Part shown: piece by piece, positions 8,458 through 16,561 of the stretch
Layout: each line of letters starts with the position of its first letter
Position numbering within the stretch: position 1 is the stretch's first letter
Source of the DNA: Hyphomicrobiales bacterium
GTDB lineage: Bacteria; Pseudomonadota; Alphaproteobacteria; Rhizobiales; Phreatobacteraceae
Length of the DNA: 56,565 nucleotides
NCBI GenBank assembly: GCA_017304475.1
Contig: JAFKKV010000043.1
Coordinates: 1 to 56,565, forward strand
Reading direction: 5' to 3'
Notes under the pieces: generated by a model
What the model saw: the letters and a program-made list of their open reading frames with translations, nothing else
What the model was told of the DNA's origin: nothing
The model's database searches: none
Made by a program: the position numbers and the translations under genes

Positions 8458-8739
8458 ATGAAACGCACTCTTGTTCTCGTTACTCTGGCGACTCTTGCAG
8501 CATCTCCGGCATTTGCTGGCGGCCGTGGTGGCTCGTCTGGCGGCGGGCTGCTGAATCTGGGCAACATCAACGTCTCGGCCCTGAACGGCATCGCCAGCGG
8601 CAATACCGTCAACGTGCCGGTGTTGAATGGCAGCAGGACGAATGTCCTCAACGGGGTCCTGAACATCAAGGCGCTGAACGGCGTCACCGGCATCGTCGGT
8701 GGTCTTCTTGGTGGCGGACACGGTTGCGGCTGCAACTGA
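8458..8739 (+). CDS. Small secreted protein with LNG repeats and Cys-rich tail, unknown function
   Basis: The 93-residue protein starts at ATG 8458 behind TGGAGGAA; the frame opens earlier at 8395, but those codons lie in AT-rich non-coding-like sequence. Residues 1-20 are a clear signal peptide ending ASPAFA. The mature 73 residues begin with a Gly/Ser/Arg stretch, then carry four short repeats ending in LNG (VSALNG, VPVLNG, TNVLNG, IKALNG), a hydrophobic Gly-rich block (GIVGGLLGGG) and the tail HGCGCN with two cysteines and a histidine. I recognise no family. The repeats suggest a beta-structured or self-assembling polypeptide; the tail could bind metal or form disulfides. A strong terminator follows, so it is a monocistronic gene. 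Confidence 0.72.
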   Translation: MKRTLVLVTLATLAASPAFAGGRGGSSGGGLLNLGNINVSALNGIASGNTVNVPVLNGSRTNVLNGVLNIKALNGVTGIVGGLLGGGHGCGCN

Positions 8740-8762
8740 ACGTTTGCACAATTGGGCATCGA

Positions 8763-8791
8763 GGGGGCCGGCTCGTCCGGTCCCCTTTTTT
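8763..8791 (+). terminator. Rho-independent terminator of the LNG-repeat protein gene
   Basis: GGGGGCCGG (8763-8771) pairs with CCGGTCCCC (8777-8785, one G-T pair) across the loop CTCGT, followed by six T residues (8786-8791). It lies 24 bases after the stop at 8739. Confidence 0.88.
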
Positions 8792-8831
8792 GTTGCCTGG
8801 AGCTCAGGGAGCGCCGATCCGGCGGCGGGGC

Positions 8832-10451
8832 TCAGCGCGCGATTGCCGCGCGGGCCATGGTCAGGAGCTGTTCCAGCGCGGCTTGCGTCTCGGTCAGCGG
8901 GTCGCGGGCCGGCTGCTGCTCCGGCGGCCGGGTATCCTCGAAGGGCAGGGGGCCGGCCTGGCGCTGGCCGCCGGGAATGCCGAGCGCGGTCAGCCCGGTT
9001 TCGGCGAGGCGCCCGGCGAGCCCGACAATGGCGCGGCCGTCGCCGACGATGCCGGACACCCTTTGGCCGAGCACGGGATCGGCGCGCAGCACCGGGGCGA
9101 TCTCGCCGCCGGCCTCGGCATAGGCCGCACGGATATCGGCCTCGGCAAAACGCCGGCCGCCGACCGCCACGACACCCTCCGGCCCGTCGGCGATCAGCAG
9201 CGCGCGCGAGGCCTTGTCGGTCGTGACAGGCAATCCGGTATCGAAGAAGCCCTCGGCATCGGTCGACCAGAAGGGCGGCAGGCCGCGTTCCGCGCCGGGC
9301 GGAAAGGCGAAGGCCGGCACCATGGCGCCGCGCAGGGCGAGCGTTCCGGCCGGGCTTGCGCGGGTCTCGACCAGAACCGGGGCCTGGCCCGCGCCGGTGG
9401 CGAAGGTGTCGGGCCCGATGGGCACGCCACCGGCCTGGGGCGTGGCGCTGGTGCGCGTCAATCCGGCTTCGCCCGGACCGAAGAAGACGTCGACGGCGAC
9501 CGCTTCGGGCCGGATGTCGTGGGCCAACAGGATATCGGCGCCGCGGCGGGCGAGCAGCGTCAGGTGGCGCAGCGCCGGCCGGCCCTGGGGCGTGATGCCG
9601 GACAGGCAGGCGGCAGCGGCCACCGGCAGGACGGCATGGCTGATGCGGCTGGCGCCGAGGTCGTCGGCATAGACCCGGGGCGCGAAGGGCGGATGCGCGA
9701 CCAGCATGCCGCCGCACATCAGCCAGGGCACGAGCTGCAGCGCGATGCCGGCATAGGCGTCGAGCGCGAGCGTGGCGGCAAAGACCGAGGTTTCGTCGGG
9801 CACGCCGGCCATGAAGGCGGCAAGACCGCCGGCAATGACCTCGTTATGGCTGCGCGGCACGGCCAGATGGCCCTCGGCGGTCGCGTCGACGGTAACCAGC
9901 GCGACGTGATCGGCGGCATTGGCGGTGCGCGGCGTCTCGATACGCTCGACGGCGCCGGTCGTTTCGAAGACGTCGTCGAGCGGCACGACGCCGTCGAGCA
10001 CGGGCGTGCCGATCGACATGACGAAGCGAACCGAGAAGGTCTCCGCCGCGGCGAAACGCATCATGTCGGCGCAGTCGACCGGGCCGGCCCGGCCTGCGGT
10101 CAGGATAGCGCGCGCGCCGAGGCGCTGGAGATGGGCCACCGTTTCGCGCCGGCCCCAGCCGAGCGGCAGGGGCGCGGCGATCATGCCGGCCCGGACAATG
10201 GCAAGAAAGGCGACGACACCGTCCGAGCCGAGCGGAAACTGCGTGGCGATGACGCTGTCGGTGGGAAAGCCGAGGGCCTTGAGGCGCCCGGCGAGCGCAT
10301 CGACCGTCCGGTCGAGCCGCGCCCAGTCGAAGCTGCGGGCGCCGCCGCCGATCAGTTGCGGCCGGTTGGGCGCATCGCGCAGCGCGGTCGCATCGGGGCG
10401 AATCTCGGCGGCGCGGCGCAGCAGGCCGTCGAGCGTCGCGCGGCCCGTCAT
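8832..10451 (-). CDS. AMP-binding (acyl-CoA synthetase-like) protein with degenerate nucleotide-binding motif
   Basis: About 539 residues from ATG 10451 (MTGRATLDGLL); the frame runs upstream into the preceding gene. The overall layout is that of class I adenylate-forming enzymes: an N-terminal region with LGSDGVVAFLAIVRAGMIAA, an A5-like FFGPGEAG, an A7-like FFDTGLP and an A8-like GVVAVGGRRFAEADI. However, the A3 phosphate-binding loop, normally YTSGTTGxPKG, reads VTVDATAEGHLAVPRSH, and no C-terminal A10 lysine motif (PKTxxGK) can be seen. It may therefore have lost or altered adenylation activity. It follows the peptide-binding-protein gene by 47 bases on the same strand. Substrate unknown; a fatty or aromatic acid would be typical of the superfamily. 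Confidence 0.7.
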   Translation of the reverse strand: MTGRATLDGLLRRAAEIRPDATALRDAPNRPQLIGGGARSFDWARLDRTVDALAGRLKALGFPTDSVIATQFPLGSDGVVAFLAIVRAGMIAAPLPLGWGRRETVAHLQRLGARAILTAGRAGPVDCADMMRFAAAETFSVRFVMSIGTPVLDGVVPLDDVFETTGAVERIETPRTANAADHVALVTVDATAEGHLAVPRSHNEVIAGGLAAFMAGVPDETSVFAATLALDAYAGIALQLVPWLMCGGMLVAHPPFAPRVYADDLGASRISHAVLPVAAAACLSGITPQGRPALRHLTLLARRGADILLAHDIRPEAVAVDVFFGPGEAGLTRTSATPQAGGVPIGPDTFATGAGQAPVLVETRASPAGTLALRGAMVPAFAFPPGAERGLPPFWSTDAEGFFDTGLPVTTDKASRALLIADGPEGVVAVGGRRFAEADIRAAYAEAGGEIAPVLRADPVLGQRVSGIVGDGRAIVGLAGRLAETGLTALGIPGGQRQAGPLPFEDTRPPEQQPARDPLTETQAALEQLLTMARAAIAR

Positions 10452-10498
10452 GCCGGCCTGTGCGCCCGTCGCCGCCCTGGTTCGCCCGCCCGTCAAGA

Positions 10499-12373
10499 TC
10501 ACTGCCGCGTCGCCCCTCCAGGCTCTTCGCGCCACCATGTTTCCGAGAGATAGCCGGAAACGGATGATTCGGCAGGAATTCCGACATGGTTCCAGCGGGC
10601 GATCCACTGCGCCGGCTGATGGAACAGCGGCACCCAGTAGAAGCCGGACATGAGCACGCGGTCGAGCGCACGCGCCGCCGCGACCAGGTCCCGGTGCGAG
10701 CGGGCCTCGACAATGGCGGCAATCAACCGGTCGGCGGCCGGATCGGCGATGCCGGCGACATTGCGGCTGCCGGGGGACCGGCCGGCCTCGCTGCCCCAAT
10801 AAAACGCCTGTTCGTTGCCCGGCGACAGCGAGACGTTCCACCAGCGATAGTCGATCATGTCGAAATCGTAATCGCGCACGCGCCGGTCATATTGCACGGC
10901 GTCGACGGTGCGAACGCGCATGGCGATGCCGGCGCGGCGCAGGAAACGCTGATAGGTCAGCGCCAGGCGCTCCTGCTCGCGGGTCACCACCAGGAGCTCG
11001 AAACCGAAGGGCTCGCCCGTCGCGCGGTTGCGCAGCACGCCGTCCTTCAGCTCCCAGCCGGCAGCGCGGAACAGGCCGATCGCCTCGCGCAGCCGGTTGC
11101 GGTCGCCGCCCGAGCCATCGGAGACCGGCGCGTCGTAGCGGCCGTCCAGGATGTCCTGGCGGATCGCGCCGCCGACCTTGGCGAGCAGGGCCCGTTCCTC
11201 CGGATCGGCCGGGCGCAGCCGTGCCGACAGTTCGGAATCCTCGAAGATCGACAGGGTCCGCGCGAAGCCGCCGGCGTAGAGCGAGCGGTCGGTCCATTCG
11301 AAGTCGAACAGGAGGCCGAGCGCCTCGCGCATGCGGACATCCTGGAACACCGGCCGCCGGACGTTCATCGCCAGGCCCCTGATGCCCTTGGGCGTGCCGG
11401 GATGAATGGTGTCACGCACCACGCGCCCCTCGCGCATGGCCGGGAAATCATAGCCGGCGGCCCACAGGCCGGGATCGGTCTCGCTCCGGAAATCGACCAG
11501 CCCCTTCTTGAAGGCTTCGAACAAGGTGTTGGAATCGCGGTAGAAATCGAAGCGTATTTCGTCGAAATTGAACAGGCCGCGATTGATCGGGAGATCGCGG
11601 CCCCACCAGTTGGGATCGCGCTTCAGCGTCACGCTCTCACCGGGGCGGATCTCGGCCACGGTATAGGGGCCGGAGCCGACGAGCGGGGTCAGCGTGGTGT
11701 CCTCGAAGGTCGCGGGATCGATGGCGTGGCGCGGCAGGATCGGCATCAGGCCGAGAATCAGCGGCAGTTCGCGATCCTGCGCGCCGGCCAGGTCGAACCG
11801 CACGGTGAGCTCGTCGATGCGGTCGGCGCGCTGCACCTTGCGGTAATAGGTCCGGTGGTTGGGACGGCCGCGGTCACGCAGAAGTTCCCAGGAAAACAGC
11901 ACGTCGTCGGCGGTGATACGCCGCCCGTCGGAGAAGCGGGCCCGGGGATCGACATGAAAGATTACCCAGGAGCGGTCCTCGGGAACTTCGACGCCCCGCG
12001 CGATCTGCGGGTAGAGCGTGAACGGCTCGTCATAGGAGCGTGTCAGCAGCGTTTCGTGCAGGTAGGGCCGGGCGCCCGGGATGGCGAGGCCGCGCACCAC
12101 GAAGGGATTGAGCGTATCGAAAGTGCCGGGGAGCCCGGTGACCAGCCTGCCGCCCTTCGGCGCGTCCGGGTTGACGTAGCGGCGATGGGCGAGATCCGGC
12201 GTGGTGGCGGGCTCGCCATGCATGGCGATGCCGGCGCGGATTCCGGCGCGTGGCCAGGCCGCCGCCGGCGCCGGTTCGGCAGGCGCCGGACCGGGCGTGA
12301 AGGCGAGCGGCATCGCGAGACCGATGGCGAAGACGAGGGCGCGAAGATTCATCAGGTTCAGGAGTTGTATCAT
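10499..12373 (-). CDS. Extracellular solute-binding protein family 5 (YejA-like peptide ABC transporter component)
   Basis: Periplasmic binding protein of an oligopeptide/microcin-C-type ABC importer. I start at ATG 12373 because GGAG lies just upstream; ATG 12352 (MNLRALVFAIGLAMPLAF) begins exactly at the signal peptide and is the main alternative. Family 5 features in order: HGEPATTPDLAHRRYVNPDA, then PKGGRLV and FDTLNPFVVRG, HETLLTRSYDEPFTLYPQIA, FHVDPRARFSDGRRITADDV, ETDPGLWAAGYDFPA, and the YejA-like late region FYWGSEAG. About 624 residues is the usual length. No permease or ATPase genes adjoin, so it would use a transporter encoded elsewhere. Confidence 0.88.
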   Translation of the reverse strand: MIQLLNLMNLRALVFAIGLAMPLAFTPGPAPAEPAPAAAWPRAGIRAGIAMHGEPATTPDLAHRRYVNPDAPKGGRLVTGLPGTFDTLNPFVVRGLAIPGARPYLHETLLTRSYDEPFTLYPQIARGVEVPEDRSWVIFHVDPRARFSDGRRITADDVLFSWELLRDRGRPNHRTYYRKVQRADRIDELTVRFDLAGAQDRELPLILGLMPILPRHAIDPATFEDTTLTPLVGSGPYTVAEIRPGESVTLKRDPNWWGRDLPINRGLFNFDEIRFDFYRDSNTLFEAFKKGLVDFRSETDPGLWAAGYDFPAMREGRVVRDTIHPGTPKGIRGLAMNVRRPVFQDVRMREALGLLFDFEWTDRSLYAGGFARTLSIFEDSELSARLRPADPEERALLAKVGGAIRQDILDGRYDAPVSDGSGGDRNRLREAIGLFRAAGWELKDGVLRNRATGEPFGFELLVVTREQERLALTYQRFLRRAGIAMRVRTVDAVQYDRRVRDYDFDMIDYRWWNVSLSPGNEQAFYWGSEAGRSPGSRNVAGIADPAADRLIAAIVEARSHRDLVAAARALDRVLMSGFYWVPLFHQPAQWIARWNHVGIPAESSVSGYLSETWWREEPGGATRQ

Positions 12374-12576
12374 CGGCTCCACTGCTTATCACGTTGGGCC
12401 GCTGATTCCCGCTTTCCAAGCGTCAATCGAGCCGCTATCTACCGCCACCGGAGGTCGCGCCCAAGTGTCGCCACGTTCAATGGCGAAAGAGCGCGTCCCG
12501 AATCCGTTTTCTGCCGTTCCGATCCACCGCGTCTTGCGCGTGCGCCGCCGGGACAACGACCGAAAGGACTCTTTCC

Positions 12577-13392
12577 ATGTCCCGTCTCTCCGTTCCGGCT
12601 CGCCTTGGGCTCGGCGCCGCCCTGCTGCTCCTGCCAACGCTGGCTCTCGCGCAGCAGCCGCAGCGTCCGGCCCAGCGCCCGGCCCAGCCCGCCCCGGCCC
12701 AGCCGGCGGCGCCCGCCGCTCCGGCCGCGGCCGAGCCGCAGCTGCAGGCCGTTCAGACGCCCTGGGTGAAGCTGTGCGACAACGTGCCGGTCGACGAGCG
12801 CACGCCGCCGACCACCAAGAAGCTCTGCATGGTGGTGCAGGAGACGCGCGCCGAGAACGGCCAGATGCTCGCCTCGGTGCAGATTCGCGAACTGGAAGGC
12901 GAGAAGCCGCGCCTGATCATCGCGGTGCCGGTCGGCATGTCGCTGCAGCCGGGCATCCGGGTCGTGCTCGAAGGCGGCCAGGGCGCGGCGACGCCGCAGG
13001 CCATGCGCTACGAGGTCTGCCTGCCCAATGCCTGCTTCGCCCAGATGGAGCTGCAGCCCGATTTCCTGAACCGGATGAAGCGCGCCAACAACCTGAACAT
13101 CCAGGTCGTCAACATGAACAGCCGGGCGATCTCGCTCGCCATGTCGCTGACCGGCTTCCAAGCATCCTATGACGGCCAGCCGGTCGACCCGAAGGCCTAT
13201 GAGGAAAGCCAGCGCAAGCTCGCCGAAGAGCTGCAGCGCCGCGGCGAGGAGGCCCAGCGCCGCCTGCAGCAGCAACAGCAGCAGCAAGGTGGTGCTCCCG
13301 GCGCTCCGACGCTGCCGGGCGCTCCGGCTCCCGGCGCGCCGCTGGGTGCCCCGCCGGCCGGTGCCGCGCCGCTGGCTCCGCCGACGCGCTGA
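12577..13392 (+). CDS. IalB-family protein with coiled-coil/poly-Gln and Pro-Ala-rich C-terminal tail
   Basis: The signal peptide (MSRLSVPARLGLGAALLLLP, ending LALAQ) leads into an Ala/Pro/Gln linker to about residue 55. The IalB core has the cysteine pairs VKLCDN/KKLCMVV and YEVCLPNACFAQ, as in the paralogue at 3688. After about residue 205 it departs from the family: a charged helical stretch (ESQRKLAEELQRRGEEAQRR), a run of seven glutamines, and about 40 residues rich in Gly/Ala/Pro (GAPAPGAP, GAPPAGAAP). The tail may reach through or bind the cell wall, but that is inference. The gene is transcribed away from the peptide-binding-protein gene and ends in a strong terminator, so it is probably monocistronic. 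Confidence 0.85.
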   Translation: MSRLSVPARLGLGAALLLLPTLALAQQPQRPAQRPAQPAPAQPAAPAAPAAAEPQLQAVQTPWVKLCDNVPVDERTPPTTKKLCMVVQETRAENGQMLASVQIRELEGEKPRLIIAVPVGMSLQPGIRVVLEGGQGAATPQAMRYEVCLPNACFAQMELQPDFLNRMKRANNLNIQVVNMNSRAISLAMSLTGFQASYDGQPVDPKAYEESQRKLAEELQRRGEEAQRRLQQQQQQQGGAPGAPTLPGAPAPGAPLGAPPAGAAPLAPPTR

Positions 13393-13436
13393 TCGCGCGA
13401 TCTCTCAGATCGCCCGATATCTCCAGGACTGATTGA

Positions 13437-13470
13437 ACGGCGCGGGATTTTCCCGCGCCGTTTTTCTTTT
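13437..13470 (+). terminator. Rho-independent terminator after the second IalB gene
   Basis: ACGGCGCGGGA (13437-13447) pairs perfectly with TCCCGCGCCGT (13451-13461) over a TTT loop and is followed by TTTTCTTTTT. A textbook terminator 45 bases after the stop codon. Confidence 0.93.
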
Positions 13471-13647
13471 TGCAGTGCATCATAGGCCCTTCGACGGATG
13501 GCCGGCCGGCCCGGTCTCGGCTACACAATTTCCCGCAGGTCGGCGTGAATAAAGCGCGACATGCCAATGAGATAGCGGGCATCGGCCGGGGCGTTTCAGA
13601 ACCCTGTCCGGGCGCTCGCCACCTGGTTCGAAATTCCGGAGGGGCCC

Positions 13648-14691
13648 ATGAAACTGCCGCGCAACGTCTACAAGCCGCTCGCCATCGGCGCGCCCGAGCC
13701 CTATCGGGAATTGCCGGTCCGGCTCGAACGGATGATCCACTTCGTGCCGCCGCATATCGAGAAGGTGCGGGCCAAGGTGCCGGAGCTCGCCGGATCGGTC
13801 GATGTCGTGCTCGGCAACCTGGAAGACGCCATACCGCTCGATGCCAAGGAAGCGGCGCGGCGCGGCTTCATCGACATGGTCAAGGCGACCGATTTCGGCA
13901 GCACCGGCGTGTGGACCCGGGTCAATGCGCTGAACTCGCCCTGGATCCTCGATGACCTCACCGAGATCGTCGCCGCGGTCGGCAACAAGCTCGACGTCGT
14001 CATGCTGCCCAAGGTCGAGGGGCCCTGGGACATCCATTATCTCGACCAGCTGCTTGCCCAGCTCGAAGCCAAACATGCGGTGACCAAGCCGATCCTGATC
14101 CACGCGATCCTGGAGACCGCCGAGGGCGTGAAGAATGTCGACGACATCGCGCAGGCCTCGCCGCGCATGCACGGCATGAGCCTCGGGCCGGCCGATCTCG
14201 CCGCATCGCGCGCCATGAAGACGACGCGGGTCGGCGGCGGCCATCCCGAATATAAGGTGGTGGCCGACGCGGCGGGCGAGGGGGCGGCCAGGACCTCCTA
14301 CCAGCAGGACCTCTGGCATTACACCATTGCCAAGATGGTCGATGCCTGCGCCGCCAACGGCCTGAAGGCCTTTTACGGCCCGTTCGGCGATTTTTCCGAC
14401 CCGGTCGCATGCGAGACCCAGTTCCGCAATGCCTTCCTGATGGGCTGCGCCGGCGCCTGGACGCTGCATCCGAGCCAGATCGACATCGCCAAGCGCGTCT
14501 ATTCGCCCGATCCGGCGGAGGTCGGCTTCGCGGCGCGGATCCTCGCCGCCATGCCCGACGGCACCGGTGCCGTGATGATCGACGGCAAGATGCAGGACGA
14601 CGCCACCTGGAAACAGGCCAAGGTCATGGTCGACCTGGCACGGATCGTCGCCGCCAAGGATCCGGATTTCGCCGCCCGCTACGCGCTCTGA
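13648..14691 (+). CDS. HpcH/HpaI aldolase / citrate-lyase family protein, probably L-malyl-CoA (beta-methylmalyl-CoA) lyase
   Basis: A 347-residue TIM-barrel C-C lyase beginning at ATG 13648 behind GGAGGGG. Family landmarks: SVDVVLGNLEDAIPLDAKEA (acidic metal and substrate residues), WTRVNALNSPW (CoA-ester-binding arginine), VMLPKVEGPWDI (beta-strand metal ligand), ILIHAILETAEGV, and SLGPADLAAS. The C-terminal part (AWTLHPSQIDIAKRVYSPDP) is the lid seen in CitE/malyl-CoA lyases. It resembles Mcl of the ethylmalonyl-CoA and serine pathways, which cleave malyl-CoA to glyoxylate and acetyl-CoA. No other gene of those pathways is adjacent, so the exact substrate is inferred; a CitE-like lyase is the alternative. 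Confidence 0.78.
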   Translation: MKLPRNVYKPLAIGAPEPYRELPVRLERMIHFVPPHIEKVRAKVPELAGSVDVVLGNLEDAIPLDAKEAARRGFIDMVKATDFGSTGVWTRVNALNSPWILDDLTEIVAAVGNKLDVVMLPKVEGPWDIHYLDQLLAQLEAKHAVTKPILIHAILETAEGVKNVDDIAQASPRMHGMSLGPADLAASRAMKTTRVGGGHPEYKVVADAAGEGAARTSYQQDLWHYTIAKMVDACAANGLKAFYGPFGDFSDPVACETQFRNAFLMGCAGAWTLHPSQIDIAKRVYSPDPAEVGFAARILAAMPDGTGAVMIDGKMQDDATWKQAKVMVDLARIVAAKDPDFAARYAL

Positions 14692-14956
14692 CCGGTCCGG
14701 CCCGGCCGGTCGCATCGCGCGAAACCGGCCGGGCCTTGCCGGGACACTGAACCGGCGGCGGCCCGCCTGCGTATCTGGCAAGCAACCCAATCGAGGCGAA
14801 GGGTCGCGATCGGTGTCTGTTTTTGCGTCCGCCGCGCGATCTTTCGTCTCGTTTGTGACGTTTTCCTGAAGCTTTGGTTGACACGGGGGCATGTTGGCGT
14901 TCTTGTCGCGCGCCTCAAATCACCCCCAACCCTTCGCGAGACGCCGAGTGAGCCTG

Positions 14957-15289
14957 ATGGATAAGCCCCGGGTCGCAAAGTTCAAGATCGGCCAGGTCGT
15001 CCGGCATCGGTTCTATCCGTTCCGGGGGGTGGTGTTCGACGTCGATCCGACCTTTTCCAACACCGACGAATGGTATGATTCCATCCCGACGGAAATCCGC
15101 CCGTCCAAGGACCAGCCGTTCTACCATCTGTTCGCCGAGAACGCCGAAACCGAATATGTCGCCTATGTCTCCGAGCAGAACCTGGAAGCCGACATGAGCG
15201 GCGACCCGGTGCGCCACCCGCAGGTCGACGAGATCTTCGAGCGCGACGAGACCGGCGAATATCACGCCCGCCGATCCGGCCTGCATTGA
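14957..15289 (+). CDS. hspQ: Heat shock protein HspQ (hemimethylated-DNA-binding/YccV family)
   Basis: Small cytoplasmic protein of 110 residues. HspQ is known in enterobacteria as a specificity-enhancing factor for Lon protease and a DnaA stability factor. I start at ATG 14957 (MDKPRVAKFKIGQVVRHRFY); the frame continues upstream to 14891, but that part lacks family similarity. The core motifs FRGVVFDVDPTF and WYDSIPTEIRPSKDQPFYHL, then YVAYVSEQNLE, match the YccV domain throughout. A TTGACA hexamer lies at 14878-14883 and could be a -35 box, but I see no convincing -10. Confidence 0.92.
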   Translation: MDKPRVAKFKIGQVVRHRFYPFRGVVFDVDPTFSNTDEWYDSIPTEIRPSKDQPFYHLFAENAETEYVAYVSEQNLEADMSGDPVRHPQVDEIFERDETGEYHARRSGLH

Positions 15290-15562
15290 GCCCCTGGGGG
15301 CGTGCATTGCATTCAGCCTGAAGCGGCCACCTCTCGAGATCCCGCAGTGGAAGCACCATCTTCACCTCTCCCGCCGGGAAGAGGTAAGAGGTGGAGCTTC
15401 ACGCGCGAGCCTCGAGGGACGACTGACCTTGATGCAAGGCACGCACCGCCTGCATTGAGCCCGGGTCCGCATTGAGCCCCTGCGCTCTCGCGCGTTGACC
15501 CCCGGGCATCACACCGCTAGCGCTCAACCGGGCTCATCCAGAGGCGCGGGCGGTTTCTCCGC
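15290..15562. other. Gene-free spacer with three copies of a short GCATTGAGCCC repeat
   Basis: No gene is visible in these 273 bases. GCCTGCATTGAGCCC, which contains the hspQ stop codon (copy one near 15279-15295), recurs at 15449-15463, and a shorter copy CGCATTGAGCCCCTG follows at 15469-15482. Between copies one and two is a hairpin-forming stretch (ACCTCTCCCGCCGGGAAGAGGT near 15364). Confidence 0.5.
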
Positions 15563-16558
15563 ATGATTCAGGTTCTCAATCTCGCGATGCCGTTTTTCGG
15601 GCTGATCGCGCTCGGCTTCTTCACGGCCCGGTTCAAGGCGTGGCGCGGCACCCTGATCCCCGAATCCGGGCTCGCCTGGATGAACTTCTTCCTGATCTAT
15701 GTGGCCCTGCCGGCGCTGTTCTACCGGATCCTGGCCCAGACGCCGCTGGAAAAGCTCAACAACGTGCCCTTCGTGGCCGGAACCACGCTCGCGACACTGA
15801 CGGTCTTCATCCTCGGCTTCGGTTATGTCGTCTGGCGGTCGGACGGCAATATGCGGTTTGCGACCATTGCCGGCCTGTCGGCGGCCTATGGCAATATCGG
15901 CTATATGGGGCCGGGCCTGGCGCTCTCGACCATCGGGCCGGACGCGGCGGTGCCGGTCGCCCTGATCTTCTGCTTCGACAATATCCTGTTGTTCTCGCTG
16001 GCGCCGCTGCTGATGGCCCTGTCGGGAGGTCGCCGGCGCTCGATCGGCTCGGTGCTGCGCGAGACCGTGACCAAGATCGTCACCCATCCCTTTATCCTGG
16101 CGACCGTCATCGGGGTTGCCTCGGCGGTCGTCAAATTCGAGCCGCCGGAAATGCTCGACCGGCTGCTGGTGTTTCTGCAGTCGGCGGCCGCTCCCGTGGC
16201 GCTGTTCACGCTCGGCGTGACGGTGGCATTGCGCATGGAGAGCTTCGCCGCGCTCGGCCGGGTGGCGGCATCGATCTCGCCGATCCTGACCCTGAAGCTG
16301 ATCGTTCACCCGGTGCTGGTGATTCTGCTCCTGTCGGTGCTCGGTCATTTCGAGCCCTATTGGATCTTCACCGCGGCGTTGATGGCTTGCCTGCCGCCGG
16401 CGCTCAATGTCTTCATCATCGCCCGGCAATATGACACCTGGGTCGAAGAAGCCTCCAACGCGGTGCTGCTCGGCACGGTCATTTCGGTCGTGACGCTCAC
16501 CAGCGTGCTCTATCTGGTGAAGCACGAGATGCTGCCGATCAACCTGTTTCCCGTGTGA
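15563..16558 (+). CDS. AEC-family (auxin efflux carrier-like) membrane transporter
   Basis: A 331-residue inner-membrane protein with about ten hydrophobic segments arranged as two five-helix halves. Motifs seen: the start MIQVLNLAMPFFGLIALGFF, the first-half block FFLIYVALPALFYRIL, the conserved GLSAAYGNIGYMGPGLAL, and the second-half PVALFTLGVTVALR and LPPALNVFIIARQYD. These define the AEC family (PF03547), which exports or imports small organic acids such as malate or malonate in bacteria. The substrate cannot be told from sequence. It is flanked by a convergent UbiH-like gene, so it is likely its own transcription unit. Confidence 0.9.
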   Translation: MIQVLNLAMPFFGLIALGFFTARFKAWRGTLIPESGLAWMNFFLIYVALPALFYRILAQTPLEKLNNVPFVAGTTLATLTVFILGFGYVVWRSDGNMRFATIAGLSAAYGNIGYMGPGLALSTIGPDAAVPVALIFCFDNILLFSLAPLLMALSGGRRRSIGSVLRETVTKIVTHPFILATVIGVASAVVKFEPPEMLDRLLVFLQSAAAPVALFTLGVTVALRMESFAALGRVAASISPILTLKLIVHPVLVILLLSVLGHFEPYWIFTAALMACLPPALNVFIIARQYDTWVEEASNAVLLGTVISVVTLTSVLYLVKHEMLPINLFPV

Positions 16559-16561
16559 GAC

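Noticed and set aside
10887..11340. Short minus-strand frames inside the peptide-binding-protein gene
   Set aside because: Out-of-frame shadows of the family 5 binding protein.
15524..16525. 333-codon minus-strand frame
   Set aside because: Antisense to the AEC transporter, which has clear membrane helices and family motifs.
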